Position numbers and translations under genes: made by a program. A stretch of 64,000 bases of DNA from Cryptomeria japonica (Eukaryota > Streptophyta > Pinopsida > Cupressales > Cupressaceae): assembly GCF_030272615.1 (NCBI RefSeq), contig NC_081408.1:613277977-613341976 (forward strand), written 5' to 3'. Below, one piece after another: positions 46,451 through 58,466 of this stretch. Every line of letters begins with the position of its first letter. Position 1 is the stretch's first letter. The notes beneath the pieces are model-generated. The model was not told where the DNA came from, made no database searches, and worked only from the letters and a program-made list of their open reading frames with translations.

Positions 46451-48216
46451 ATGATCACGTTCTCACTTTCTTGCAAATCAAGAAAAAGGTGCATAAGGAT
46501 GAGTTTTTTAATCCTCTTTATCAATGTAGAAAAAAGTTTCCTTCCTTCTCTAATAAGGATTGTAATAATCTTGAATTATCTAAATAGGATAATTTAGGTA
46601 AGTTAATCACTTTGCATTTCAAGTGCCCTTGCTAGTACTATGGTGCCTCTTATAAAAGTGAAATTTTTCTTTTGCAAATCCTCTTTGCAAGATGTCTCTT
46701 GATTTTAATAAAGTATGGTTGGTACCTTGGTATAGCATTTTATCCTCCATTTGTAGTACGTGACTAGCAACCTTTTAGGTCATTCCTAGTTTGTTCTCTT
46801 TTATGACAGATTTTCTTCCATCAATAGGCTATGTTGTTGGCTTCTACATGACTATAAATTATTGTGATGTTGTTTCCAATTGGCATGGTTCTATGAAATA
46901 TTATAAATAACTATGGAGAAGAAACAACCTTTTGGTGTGTGCTCCTCAATCTTTTATGCCACTCATGGTTGGTTGTGATCTTTAGAAACAACTATGAAGG
47001 AGATTCAATATTTTGTGTGGTCTTCTAAGTCTATTGCACCACTCTTGATTAGCTAAAATCTTTTCTATTATCAACATGTGGTCCTCGCACTCGTTTTATA
47101 CTTAACATGGGTTTATATTTTGGTTGTTGTTTGTTATTTGTTGTTCACTGGGTAGGTCATGGGTTTCAATGTGGTATTTTGCTACTTTTTTATTATAGAA
47201 TTGTGACCCTTTAGTTTTAGGGTAGGTGGTTCTGGAATATCTCTAGGTTCATTGTTCCACCACTTTTCCTCCTCTATCTAGCTCAAGGAACTTTGTTTTG
47301 TGTAGAAAAACTATCTACTCTATCTCAAACCTTGTTTGAAAGCATTGAGATCTAGTAGATTGCAATAAGCATGACAAAGAGCCTTTCTTCTTTGTAGACA
47401 TTCCATGGTAATGTTAATCTAAACTTACCTTCAAGATCTTCATGGCATCATCTAAATAATGATGTGCGTAATATAAGTATATCTGGTCACCAAGTTATGA
47501 TGGAAGGAACCAATAGTAATTGGAGAGAAGATCTGTGAAAGAATGAGAATAGAGAGGTTATAGAGCAATTATCATCATGAAGAAAGGAAAGGAAAATTTA
47601 ATGTAGAGAAGGGCTCTTCAAAAAAAGAAGAAACTTGGGTAGTGACACTCGTTGAGTCAACCTACCTCAATCTTCATAGCCTATGGATACTTAGCCTCAT
47701 ATTAACAATTTTTGAGTCCCTTATAGCACTAATATCATATCTTTAGAATTTGATCACCATTGGAAACCACTTTGTGAAATTAACTTATGTTGAGTGTTTA
47801 CACCTCTAGGATCTCGCATAATCCATCTAAGGTCTGATGGTAAATATTGAAAGCCTACTCTTTTATGCTTGCACTAAACATGAAATATGAAATTGAGTCA
47901 TAGATGACCAAATGGAAACATTAGATGTCTTTGTGAGCAATGCTTTTGAGCTTGAGGAGACTCATCACAATATTTGTTCATCGGTGAAGGATACTTGCTC
48001 TTTAGTGAATCAAAACCATTGTTGACTTCACCTAAGGGTTACTAATTTGAACACTTGTCATATGAATGTGATTACTAAATACAAGGAAGATTCTAAATAT
48101 GAGCCTTAAGGCTTTTATGCACTTTTTGTCTCTTGTTTCTATGAAGTTGTCTACTATTTTTGTAATAGGCCAAAGACATCTTAGTTTTGAAATAAATTTT
48201 TAACTTTATTAAAAAA
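46451..48216 (+). other. 3' region of the old LINE or unassigned sequence
   Basis: No clear coding domain. The A-rich end near 48216 resembles a LINE 3' end, which suggests the LINE may extend this far. Confidence 0.4.
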
Positions 48217-49758
48217 ATAAATGAAAATATCCTCTATCATATAAGACTTATAACCATTCTCAATACAATTAGAGAAGGTGATATATCAACTTTTACATAG
48301 GTGTGTGTAGACAAAGATCTCGTCCTATGAGATCTATATCTACAAACCTCTTATTAAGTTATCTAAATACTTTGAATTTTCTAACAAATAAAATTATCCA
48401 AACTATTTGAAATGAATTTATATTACATCATTCAAGAATTATTTGAGACACTTAAGAGAACTCTATCTACGATAAAATTACACCTAGTACAAGATATTTT
48501 ATATTTAAATAATAAAAGAAAACATGAAAGCATAACTTAAAATGCAATGTTTTAAATCAATTTAAAAATTTTAAAAACTAAACAACAAGATCTTCTGCTA
48601 GATTATATTTCCAACAATTTTCAATACAATTAGAGAAGGTAACACTTTACATAAATTTTTTTACAACAAAAATATAACCTAAAAAAAAAATTTGTATTTC
48701 TATGTATATGTTTCTTTGTTTGTGTGTGCATGTATTTACAATAAAAAAAACCTAGTACAACATGTGGGTATGCTTGTGTGTGTCCCCATGTGTGTGTGCA
48801 CGCCAATGCATGCCTATGTGTGTGTGCATTCACACATATTTGTGCCTATGTGTGTTTGTGTGAGCCTATGTGTGTGCATGTAGACATGTGCTCATTCAAC
48901 AATCATGGAACTTAAGAGAATTTTAATTATGATGAAAATATGTGTATGTGTGCACGTGTGTGCCTGTGTGCATGTGCATACGTGTGTGTGTGCATGATAT
49001 GAGACATTTTCATAGTTGCAAGGATGACCACGTGGTCACAAACTTGTCCCCTTCCTTTTTCAAAAGTCAATAGTCAAATTCAGCTAACTAGCTCCCTTTA
49101 TTTTTTCCATCATAAGACAACTTAACAAATGTTTTGTACAATTTAATGCTATGTGCTGGTATTACAAAACATTTGATGCATTTAATCTAATTATAAGTAT
49201 CAATATGGAATACATGTTCTCCTTTATTTTAAAGCATTGAAGCAACAACTAATAGTGATGCATTTTAATTTGAAACACTAAAAAAAATAATGAATCTACA
49301 TCTTATGACCCTTACCCATTCTCTTTGATCTTTGTACACTTTTTAAGATTGATCTAAAAGAACTTGTCTTCTTATGACATAAGATTAAATCTTTAAGAAA
49401 AATAAAATGAACAACAAAGAAAGTAAATTAACCCACCCATTTTCATTACTCCTATTTCATTCCCTTTATGACCTCCTAACACAAACAACTCCTTTTATCA
49501 GCCTACACTTGTTTTTTCACTTAGCAATTGTCTAGTTCAAATGGGCAGATGGTAATAATCATATAATCAAAATGTAAATTATGTAGTGCAAATGGGGCTA
49601 ATCATAATGCCCATATCAATATGAAAAAGCGTCTTAATGAGACTTGCCCAAAAACAAACATTAACTTCAAGTAAAGATCTAACTAAACAGAAGTTGCGAA
49701 CATACCCTGAATTTGGGGAAAAAATATAGGTAGAAATCAAGAATGAAGAGAAATCATG
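48217..49758. other. Spacer with low-complexity TGTG tracts
   Basis: TGTGTG/TGCATG-rich sequence at 48715-48995; otherwise AT-rich with no gene. Confidence 0.65.
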
Positions 49759-50286
49759 TCAGCCTTTCTTCCAATTCCGTCCAGAAATACCGAGACCTTC
49801 CAAAATTGCGCTGAGTCGGTCAACGTTGTGCTCCTCCAATGCCGACTTCATGTCTCTGAAAGTAAATACGTCATCTGACAGACGAGGGGAACGGCCGCTG
49901 AACAGGTCGAGTGCGTCGTATGACATACAATCCTCCGTCTGTGCCAAAATCGACGACAAAATCTCCGCTAGGGTTCCGATCTCCAGCTCTGGATTCTCTG
50001 TGTTCAGGTCCCAAACGCGAAAATTCGAAGACATCTCGGAAGAAAAGGGAGAAATTTCATCAAATTCCATGTCTGCGGCTGCGATCGGGGCTTCCTCATC
50101 GTTAGGGTTTCGCGTGAGGTTATCAGGAGGTCGCGGGATCGAATCCGGGGAAATGAATTTGTAGTCATGTAAAATATGACAAGAATTGAGCCATAAATCC
50201 TCGTCCATGGCCGGGTTCGAACTGTGATCGTCGAGGAGCATTGAATCGAAGTCCTGCAGGGCCAACGTAAGAGGATTCGGATCCAT
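49759..50286 (-). CDS. Possible host gene: acidic 175-residue protein of unknown function
   Basis: The frame is open on the minus strand from ATG at 50284-50286 to TGA at 49759. It can be extended in frame to 50400, but the inner ATG is preferred because a TTTATAAC box lies about 45 bases upstream. The protein begins MDPNPLTLALQDFDSMLLDD, is rich in Asp/Glu/Ser/Leu, and ends GLGISGRNWKKG. It has no signal peptide or membrane segment. I do not recognise a family; it looks like an acidic regulatory N-terminus. Unlike its surroundings, the DNA is GC-richer with many intact CG dinucleotides, and the frame has no stops. It could be a small gene, a first exon whose downstream exons were lost, or a gene fragment; no downstream exon or splice donor is evident. 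Confidence 0.5.
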   Translation of the reverse strand: MDPNPLTLALQDFDSMLLDDHSSNPAMDEDLWLNSCHILHDYKFISPDSIPRPPDNLTRNPNDEEAPIAAADMEFDEISPFSSEMSSNFRVWDLNTENPELEIGTLAEILSSILAQTEDCMSYDALDLFSGRSPRLSDDVFTFRDMKSALEEHNVDRLSAILEGLGISGRNWKKG

Positions 50287-50426
50287 GATACACGAATCCA
50301 GAATGCAGAAGCGAATGATTAAAATATGGTTATAAAGGTGGGTTGGATGTATTTTCTTCCAGGAAAAGAAACCTCTTTTGTCGCTAGCGACTTGAGACAC
50401 ACACTCAAAAGTCTTAAGATAATATC

Positions 50427-50625
50427 GCGAATATGATTCGCTAAAAATAGGAATTTCTCAATATGATTTCTTTAAAAAAAAAAAAAAATTATTTTTTATT
50501 TTTGGTATAAATAGAATAAATGTTAAGGCGAATATGATTCGCTAAAAATAGGAATTTCTGAATATGATTCTTAAAAATAATTTTTTATTTTTTATTTTTT
50601 TTGGTGTAAATAGAATAAATGTTAA
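50427..50625. repeat. Tandem duplication of about 100 bp
   Basis: Two units (50427-50526, 50527-50625), each starting with the palindrome GCGAAT-ATG-ATTCGC and ending GTAAATAGAATAAATGTTAA or nearly so. They lie upstream of the minus-strand gene candidate. Confidence 0.9.
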
Positions 50626-50689
50626 AAATATTCAAAATATAGTAAATAATATATATTTTAATAACTTTATATTAATATATATTTATTCC

Positions 50690-52330
50690 AGTCTAGTAAG
50701 GATGGATGGTTTAATGATCAAGTTGGAAACTTTCTGTGAAGCTTCAGGTAGCAAATTTTCATCATCTAAATCCATTTTGCTGGGGTGGAAGATGCAACCC
50801 CCAAATTGGTGCAATAAATATTCTTTGGCTTGGGGGGGGCGCAATCATTTGGTCAGATACCTTGGTATTCCCTTTGGGGTCAACAGACATGTAGGAATGG
50901 ATTAGAGGTAAATTGGATAAAAAGCTGAGGACATGGAACAAACACTTTCTTTTGTTGGCAGGGAGGGTACAAGTTTGTCAGAAAATTTTGCCCTCCTACA
51001 ACATCTACTACACTTCGGCATGGTTGTTTAGCAAGTATCAATTATGTCATATTCAAAAAATGATCAGGGAATTCCTGTGGTCAGATGGCAAAGGTAATAA
51101 GAAAAGACATGTTGTTAATTGGCAATGGTGCACTATGAGTAAATGTAAAGATGGCTTAAGCCTTAAGGACCTAAGGTGGCAAGGAGTTTCCCTAGCAACC
51201 AAATGGATATTTAGAGCATTACATGGAGAAGAGCCTTGGAAGATCTTAATTAGGCATAATATTAGCCAATCTGTGCCTAAAAGGAGCCCTAGTTGGAAAG
51301 GATTGGGCTTATGTGACCTCATTGCTGGGGAATTTGAGGTTAGGCCTCATGGCTCCCCTGTGTTTAGAACAATCTAGAAAGCTTGGGAGTTGGTGAGAGG
51401 TTTCATCTCACACAAGGACTTGATTTGGGAGAATGGAGATATATATGGTGAGTGGTCTATATGATGGAGTCTAGGATACAATGGCAAACCATTAGCTCTT
51501 GTTCAAGGTCGCTTTGCTAAAACATGGGCTAAGAAAGGTATTTAGAAACTTTCTCGTATCATTAGAAATGGACACCTCTTAAGATGGAATGAGGTCATGA
51601 TGGAGTTCAGTATTCCCCCCTCTCATAAGAAAACTTATACTATGCTTAGAGAAGCCTCTGCTCCCCTAAGCCTTCCCAGACCTTGCACTGTTGACCTAGA
51701 TCCAAATATTGTTTGTTCCAGTGGCCAGATGGTCTCCCCTTGCCGAGAACTAAAGTTAAAGCCATTTACCCCTTCTGGTTGATAGTAATGCTATATTTGC
51801 CCATATTAACTCTTGTGGGAACCTTGATCTTGATGACACTTGTTGGCAGAAATTGTTTGTCTTTATTTGGGGCAGGGTGATTAAGCCCAAGAAGAGACAT
51901 TTTTGTTGGATTCTTATCCTTCATAAGCTTCATATTTTGGATATTAATGGCATTGGCAGCTATTGCTCTTATTGTAGAGACTTGAAGTCTATTAACCTTT
52001 TTTTTTTTGAGTGCCTATTTGCTAAAGAAATCTAGAATATCTTTGGAGTTAATATTGGCAATAATGTGGGTATCTTAGATGTTGTAATTGGTCATATCCA
52101 AGGCTTAAGGAAATGTGCTAACTTCTTTTGGTCTATTCTTTCTGTTGAAGTGTTATGGCTTATTTGAAAATATAGGAATGATAACTTGTTTAATGGCAGA
52201 GACAAGAACCTTACTGAGTCTCTGAGGAGACTTGTCTTTTATGATGTTAATGTGCAGGTGATCGTGGCTATGAGGATTGCACGCAGGAAATTTGAAAGAC
52301 TACTGCAAGATGATGTTGTGATGATGTAGA
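50690..52330 (+). pseudogene. Truncated LINE: RT C-terminus and zinc-binding RT-associated domain
   Basis: 5'-truncated plant LINE ORF2. It starts inside the late RT: LMIKLETFCEASGSKFSSSKS (about 50700), VRYLGIPFG, LDKKLRTWNKHFLLLAGRVQ, IREFLWSD, then DGLSLKDLRWQGVSLATKWI. A zf-RVT-like region follows: CWQKLFVFIWGRVIKPKKRH near 51840, GIGSYCSYCRDL and FFFECLFAKEI. Then come VEVLWLI and RNDNLFNGR. Stops (for example 50904, 51375, 51470) break it. A long open block at 50913-51377 shows moderate age. Confidence 0.88.
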
Positions 52331-52795
52331 TCCTTCAGTGAAAGGCCCTCCTCAAACTTGGTTTGGAAAACTTTATTAGAGATATCAATAAGTAGAATGA
52401 CAGAGGCCTACAGACTTAGGAGCAGAATGTACCAGTGGCAGAAAGGGTTATTAACCCTTATTTGGACCCCATTTTGTGGGGCAATGTTCTGAGATGGTCT
52501 GATAGAGAGCAAGGGTGAACAACATGGATGGACAATGTGGGAGACTCTAGCTCCTCGACAAGAGATGTTCTCTTTGATTAAGCACTCTTATAATGTAATT
52601 ATGACTGATTAGCGCATGATTGTAACTAATCAACGCATGAATTTTTGTATTGTAATCTGACTACTTGTAATGGTGGATTGTTGCTAATCTTTTGGGGGGG
52701 GGTTGTTAGTTTTTTTTTGTTGCTTGATGTAGTGCAAAAAGGGGTACTCATGATGGATATACCTTTTGTACTGTGAATCCTTTATATTTAATAGA
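52331..52795 (+). other. 3' untranslated region of the truncated LINE
   Basis: Non-coding, with poly(G) and poly(T) runs near 52695-52720, ending in TTTATATTTAATAGAATATA, typical of LINE 3' ends. The right end is approximate. Confidence 0.6.
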
Positions 52796-52929
52796 ATATA
52801 TATATTTATTAAATTTTTGATATTTTTGCATTTAAAAAATAAATATCTAATTTAAATAATTTTTTCAGTTTTTATTTATAATAAAGTAAAATAATTTTTT
52901 TAATATAAATATATAAATTTTATATTTGT

Positions 52930-54073
52930 GTATATAATTTTTTTTTTTTAAAAAGGGGGTAAGAAATTGTTTATCTTCAAGAAAGATTACAAAGAAAAAG
53001 GGCACAAGTCTAGAAGAGAACAACCAAAAAATAGTTGAAAGAGTTTCCCAAGAGGAAATCCAAAGAAGAAACTAGCTACACATTCTTGTCCTCTATAGCT
53101 AATTTTTTGCATAGCTTAAGAATACTTTGGAGACAAGACTTCCTAGTCACCCTCATTCCACCTGCCACTTTGTACCACTCCCTAAGAATATGACAAAAAG
53201 AAACATATTCTAAATAGCAACTCAAACTTCTAATATGTCTAACCACCAAGCCCAATAAACCCCATCCAACCTTTGCTCATTCAATATATCCACCACAATC
53301 TATGAATCAAATAATCCTTTTTCATCCTAGGGAGCAACCTCTTTCCACTACATAAAGAATATCAATGGCCTCCATGAGGATATTAGCACTTGTACTACCC
53401 TTTACAAATAGAAAATAAGAACATAACATCCTCGACACTATCCCTACCAATGCCACCAATCCTTGTATGACCTAGATTCCCCTGGAGGACCCATTAGTGT
53501 TTTCCCTCAAAACTCCTTAAGGAGGAAGAAGTCACCTTCCCTCCCAATGAATCTTCTTTTTGGTCTTGCGAGGTCTTTAAACAATAAGAGAACCAAAACT
53601 CCAATCCATAATATTCAAATTCCTTATAATAGCCAAATCACTAGGATCCACTATAACTGAAATAACACATTTTGCTAAAATAGTCTCTTAAATCATGTTG
53701 ATGATCTTTCGCCATAAATGAACCACCTCCATTTTTTATATCCTAAAAAATCCTTTTATTCCTTTCCAACCAAAGACACCAAATAATGAAAGTAGGTCCA
53801 ATAGCCCAAGCTACCTGGAGGAAAGAGGTCTTGGTTGGAAGCCTGCCCAAAATTTACCAAAACTCAACCAAGGAAGTAGCATGAACACAAGCTTGATTCC
53901 AAGCACCCCACTAGAGGTGCCAAATCTCCTAGAGTAAGGACACTAGAAGAAGAGATGTAGAGCACACTCTTCAATGTTATTACAAAGAACACAGATAGAA
54001 GGGCCTTGAAAGACTCTCTTTTGTAAATTTTTCCAAGTTAGACATCTATTTTGGGTAAACAGCCATAAGAATA
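52930..54073 (-). pseudogene. Minus-strand LINE 3' fragment (zf-RVT region) with poly(A) tail
   Basis: On the minus strand from 54073: LFLWLFTQNRCLTWKNLQKR, VFQGPSICVLCNNIEECALH, LFFQCPYSR (the zf-RVT zinc-binding region, CVLC...H...C) and VFGWKGIKGFF (usually WxERN). The 3' end is marked by a run of twelve T on the plus strand (52930-52941), a poly(A) tail on the minus strand. It is 5'-truncated, as LINE insertions commonly are. Confidence 0.8.
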
Positions 54074-54109
54074 AGTTACATTTGGGCCAAAAAAACAATA
54101 AAGTAATTT

Positions 54110-56215
54110 ATGGTGAAAATGTGAATAGCAGATGTATATGCGAAAAGCAAATTCATTTCTGCAAAACCCACAAAACACCCTCGAGAGCAAGGGAGGAAAA
54201 ATGGTGATTGGCAAAGTAGAATAAATTTACATAAGGTCCATAAAAATGTTGTGGGCACCTCAAATAGATTTGCAGTTCTGAATGCCTCTCAATCATGTGC
54301 TCAAGGAGCAAATTTGATTAATTTACAGCTTAATGATATATGCAAAAGGGTAGTCGGGGTTCCAAGGGGTCCCCCAACCAGCCAGAGGAATACAGGTGAA
54401 TTGGCATCTTCCTCAATTATGATAACTAATCCGGTTTGGAGAAGGACACAACGGAACCCTAGGGCACTATTAAAGAGACAGGAAAATTCTTTAACACAAA
54501 GGAGAAAGGAATTTCTTACCATTCCAAAGGCTTCTTAGGAAAATTGTTACCCTAACAAAGGTAGTGTTACATATTTACCATACACCCGTGTGGAGAAATT
54601 CTCTCGAGCCCAAAATGATGTTGGATCAAGTGCAAATAGAATAAAATTAGGGTTAAGAAAACCTGCCATGATCAACTCAAAGTCATTGGTCCAAACTCAG
54701 TGCAATGAAGGAAATAACCCTAAACAAAGCTTAAACAACACTCAGAAGTCATTGTGCAATAGAGTGGATAACATAGTGATAATAAGCAACGAACATACAA
54801 ATGAATTGTGGGATCACTATAATGAATACAGGCTCTTTGGCAAATGGTATGGATTTGGGGTGTCGACCTCTGATATCCTCCATTGGTTGAGAACCACCAC
54901 GAAAAACCAGATAAGTATTACTTGTTTGGAAGATGATTTTCTGTTTATTCAATGCAATTCATATGAACTTAAAATTCATATTCTTTAAAGGTTATTGTTT
55001 CAAATTTTTTAATTGGAAACCTAATTTCTCGCCCAAAGATTTTGAAAAGCATAGGGTGCCTAAATGGGTTCTACTCCCTAAAATGCCAGTACAATTGATT
55101 CATGATCACACCCTAAAAAAATTAGGGGATTTTTTAGGAGGATTTGAGGGTATGGAGGAGAATTACAAGGATTCCTCTGAGATAAAAATATTAGCCAACG
55201 TTGAGATAAACAAACAGAAATTAGAACCCATCAAAATTATTACAAACCACTCGATATACCAAATCCAACCAGAGATCTTTACAGGTGATATCACAGTCAA
55301 GGAAGTTATCTTCCCTGAACAGAATATTGAGAGAAAAAGTATTAAGACAAAAAAAGATCCTGTAGTTGATAAAGGTATAAACATAAAATTCAACCCAAAT
55401 GGAGGATTTGTGCTCCATAAAGAAAACCCTAGGGCTAAGGAAACAATAGACAATCAAAAAATGGCAGAATATGAAAAAGATAAAATAGAGATAGGAAACA
55501 GAGATAACATTTCTAAAGTAGGGGAACTAGTAGTTGAACAAAAAGGAAAAGATATAGAGAACATAGAGTGCTCTGAACAAGAAGCAACTCCACCATCGAT
55601 AAACAATGATACAAGGGAACATAGCAAAGATAATGGAAAAGAAAATAGATCCCTGATGAGTGGAGAAAATGTTGATAACCAGGAGGAAACAATAGAAGAT
55701 AACGGAAATAAGGATGAAAACATTGAGGAATCGGAAAATTATCCCACACCATGCACAATAGAGAAGGCAAGATGCTCTAAAAAAAGAAAAAGAACAAGAA
55801 CAAAAAAAGGAAAAAAAATTAAAAAGGAAAAGGTAAAAAGAAAACAGTAATAAAAACAATGAAAATGATATAGAAAGGGAAGAAAGGATTGAAAGAGAAA
55901 ACAAAATCATCCTTGAGTATGTTGGCAATGAAGTTACAAATGACCTCATGGAGCTATTCATAAATGAAATAGTATATGAGGAAGAATTAGCATTACAAAA
56001 AGAATTGTTAGCCTGAAAATTACTCAAATTTAATGTAACCAAGGAAGAGTTACAGGACTGTAAATATGATGAAGTAATGGAAAAGATGGACAACCTAGGG
56101 ATAGCTAAAACCATTGAAACCTGCTCACCCCCGGATTGTGCTACTAAACTAAAAAAGAGAGGAAAAAAATCAATTGCAGAATTACTAATCAACGCAGGAA
56201 GTGTTGCTAGCTAGA
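54110..56215 (+). pseudogene. LINE X ORF1 (DUF4283-type RNA-binding protein), decayed
   Basis: First ORF of a long plus-strand LINE. ATG at 54110 opens a frame (MVKM, then TGA) running through TSNRFAVLNASQS, a basic linker, and LWDHYNEYRLFGKWYGFGVS. FFNWKPNFSPKDFEKHRVPKW and VLLPKMPVQLIHD follow. The last two match the DUF4283 signature (W.P.F.P ... WVRLPGLP). The C-terminal third is strongly acidic/basic (Lys/Glu/Asn-rich), ending KKRKRTRTKKGKKIKKEK and a further acidic tail to 56215. Defects are stops at 54122 and 54536, a one-base shift near 54983 and another near 55845. Confidence 0.85.
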
Positions 56216-56237
56216 TTAAAATCACAAACCTTTTTGA

Positions 56238-56406
56238 TGCAGGGAAGGGGTCGGACCTTCCCAAGGAGATATTAAACTCCTTACTTGGAATGTTAGGGGC
56301 CTGAATGCCCCTAACAAGCAACGTATCTTCAAACGTTGCATAGCTAAATTCAATCTAGAAATATTCTTAATACAAGAAACTAAATTAAGTAACAATGAGA
56401 TGACAA
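56238..56406 (+). pseudogene. LINE X ORF2: start of endonuclease, interrupted by insertion
   Basis: Apurinic-type endonuclease N-terminus: LLTWNVRGLNAPNKQRIFKR then IAKFNLEIFLIQETKLSNNEMT. The catalytic Asn (WNVRG) and Glu (QETKL) are present. The frame is interrupted after NNEMT by the retro-insertion 56407-60437 and resumes in the same frame at 60451 (NFNRKLGIREIEGQNACGAL). Confidence 0.93.
56394..56406. repeat. 13 bp target-site duplication, left copy
   Basis: AATGAGATGACAA, identical to 60438-60450, flanking the inserted LINE unit. A perfect duplication of this length is typical of target-primed reverse transcription. Confidence 0.92.
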
Positions 56407-57940
56407 CTCCTATGCTTTGGCAACTGGTCAGCAAGTTAATTGGAACAAATCAACTATGTACTTTCTCAATACTCCAGTCATAAGACAACAGAAAATTGCC
56501 AATATTATTGGATGCAAAGTGGAATCGTTGCCTTCCACCTACCCGGGTCTTCCTTTAGGGTTGGCACCCCCAAATTCCTTCTGGAATATGATCATTGATA
56601 AAATTAATAAGAGACTTGCAAGATGGAAAGGTTCAATGTTATCTCAGGCTGGGAAAATGTAGCTCCTCCAAGATACCCTTCATAATCTCCCTGTTTATGC
56701 CCTCAGTCTGTTTGGTATTCCGGCTAAAATTGTTGAAGCTATGGAAAGAATTCAGAAGAGATTCTTATGGTCAAGAGTGGAAGAAAAGAACAGAATACCT
56801 TTGATTGCCTAGGACAAGGTGTGTAGACCAAAGAACAAAGGAGGTTTGGGGATTAAAATTATAAAAACTTTTAACAAAGCTCTTCTTGCCAAGCAGTTAT
56901 GGAGAGCCTATGACACTAAGAAAGACTGGAACCAAATTTGGTTCGACAAATACATTAAGAATCAAACTATCCAAGGAATCCTTAATTCTGAAGATATCCC
57001 AACTGGATCCTTCATCTGGAATAGTGTAACCAAATCTATAAAAGTTGCAAAAGCTGGAGCTGGATGGGTCCTTGGAAAAGGTGACAGAATAAGGTTTTGG
57101 GAAGACCCCTGGATGAAGAATGAAGCCTTATTTGATCAAAACAACAGTCAAATTATTGAAGAATGTAAAAGGAGGTTTGGGCTGATGGTTTGTGACTATT
57201 GGAAGGAGAATAAGTGGGTAAAACTTGAGGACATCCATCTTGGTTTTTCCTCTCTCCAGAAAGAGTTGTTGTCCTTTTCCCCTAACAAAAACTATGATGA
57301 TGTTTTCCTTTGGAAAAGTGATACTAAAGGTGAATTCACAATTGCTTCTACCTATAAAACACTTTCTCTCAAATCAGCAATCCCATCTGGAGCAAAGTAT
57401 GGAACAACATCTTGATCCCTAAAGTCAACATTTTCTTTTGGCTTGCTTCTCATAATAGTACCCTTACTATTGATAATTTAATCCGAAGGGGCTTCAAATT
57501 CCCTAATAGATGTGAACTCTGTCAGAAGGAGGGGGAATCAGTCGATCAACTATTTTTTCATTGTTCCTTCACAAGGGAAATTTGGTGTAAAATGTAGGAA
57601 AAATGGAAAATTAATTGGGTCATGAACAAAAGCATTAAGGATATCATATGGCAATGGAATTATCCTACCAAATGTCAAATCATTAAGAACTTGTGGTCTT
57701 TGACCCTCCCCATGATATGCTGGGGCATTTGGAAAGAAAGGAATAACAGGATATTTAGGGAAGATAAGTGTAATACTCAGGTAGTCTTTGAAAAAATATG
57801 CAGGGCTATAAAGAAGAACATCAACATCCCTCACAAGAATAATCAGCAATGGGCTATTATTGATATGAATGATATAGAAAAAGACATTCTTACTGAATGG
57901 AACCTAATTCATAAGGTCTACAGACTGGATAAAGGTTAAT
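56407..57940 (+). pseudogene. LINE Y: late RT and zf-RVT of the inserted LINE
   Basis: 5'-truncated LINE ORF2 inserted in LINE X. It contains ALATGQQVNWNKSTMYFLN, IIGCKVESLPSTYPGLPLG, INKRLARWKGSMLSQAGKM-stop and NKGGLGIKIIKTFNKALLAK. Downstream are GWVLGKGDRIRFWEDPW, then KVNIFFWLASHNSTLTIDNL with RCELCQKEGESVDQLFFHC (zf-RVT), and MICWGIWKERNNRIF. Long stretches are open; stops at 56660, 56811 and 57595 and a few shifts break it. It is similar in kind to LINE X but clearly a different subfamily. Confidence 0.9.
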
Positions 57941-58402
57941 TTTGATGGGGCTGCCAAAGGGAACCCTAGAAAGGCTGGTGGAGGTGGAGTTATCAGAAAT
58001 GCTCAAGGAATTTGTATTGTTGCTTTTGCTTCCCCTTTTGGAACCCAAAATAACCATGTGGCTGAAGCTATGGCCATGCTAAAGAGCCTCCAGTTAGCCT
58101 AGGAATTCAAATTAAAAAAAATCTAGCTTGAAGGGGACTCTTTAAATATTATACAAGCCCTCAAAGGTATTAGCTCAGTTTCCTGGAATATTACCAATAT
58201 TATTAAAAATGCTAAAGCCATCCTCAATAACTATGTTAGCATTATTATAACCCACACATTTAGAGAGGGCAACAAGGTAGCGGATATCCTTGCCAATGAA
58301 GGGGTTAAATTGGAGAAGGGCATCAAATATATAGGGGAAGATCACATCAAGTGGGAGATTAAGGAACAATTATACTTTGACCGCCTTAATGGATCAAGCT
58401 AA
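57941..58402 (+). pseudogene. LINE Y: RNase H domain
   Basis: RNase H at the end of LINE ORF2: KVNFDGAAKGNPRKAGGGG (first Asp), VAEAMAMLKSLQLA (Glu; stop TAG after), LEGDSLNIIQAL (second Asp) and FREGNKVADILANEG (last Asp). The ORF ends at TAA 58400-58402. The catalytic residues are intact; the stops are single-base nonsense changes. Confidence 0.9.
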
Positions 58403-58466
58403 TATCATGATTGATTTCTGGGGAACGAGTACCAATGATAGATTTTGGGGGCGGATGAACTGCTAG

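Noticed and set aside
48715-48995. Regular TGTG/TGCATG spacing suggesting an array
   Set aside because: Simple low-complexity sequence without unique spacers; not CRISPR-like and out of place in a plant genome.
55454-56192. Minus-strand frames rich in Ser, Phe and Leu opposite LINE ORF1
   Set aside because: Antisense shadows of the Lys/Glu/Asn-rich LINE ORF1 tail; no motifs.
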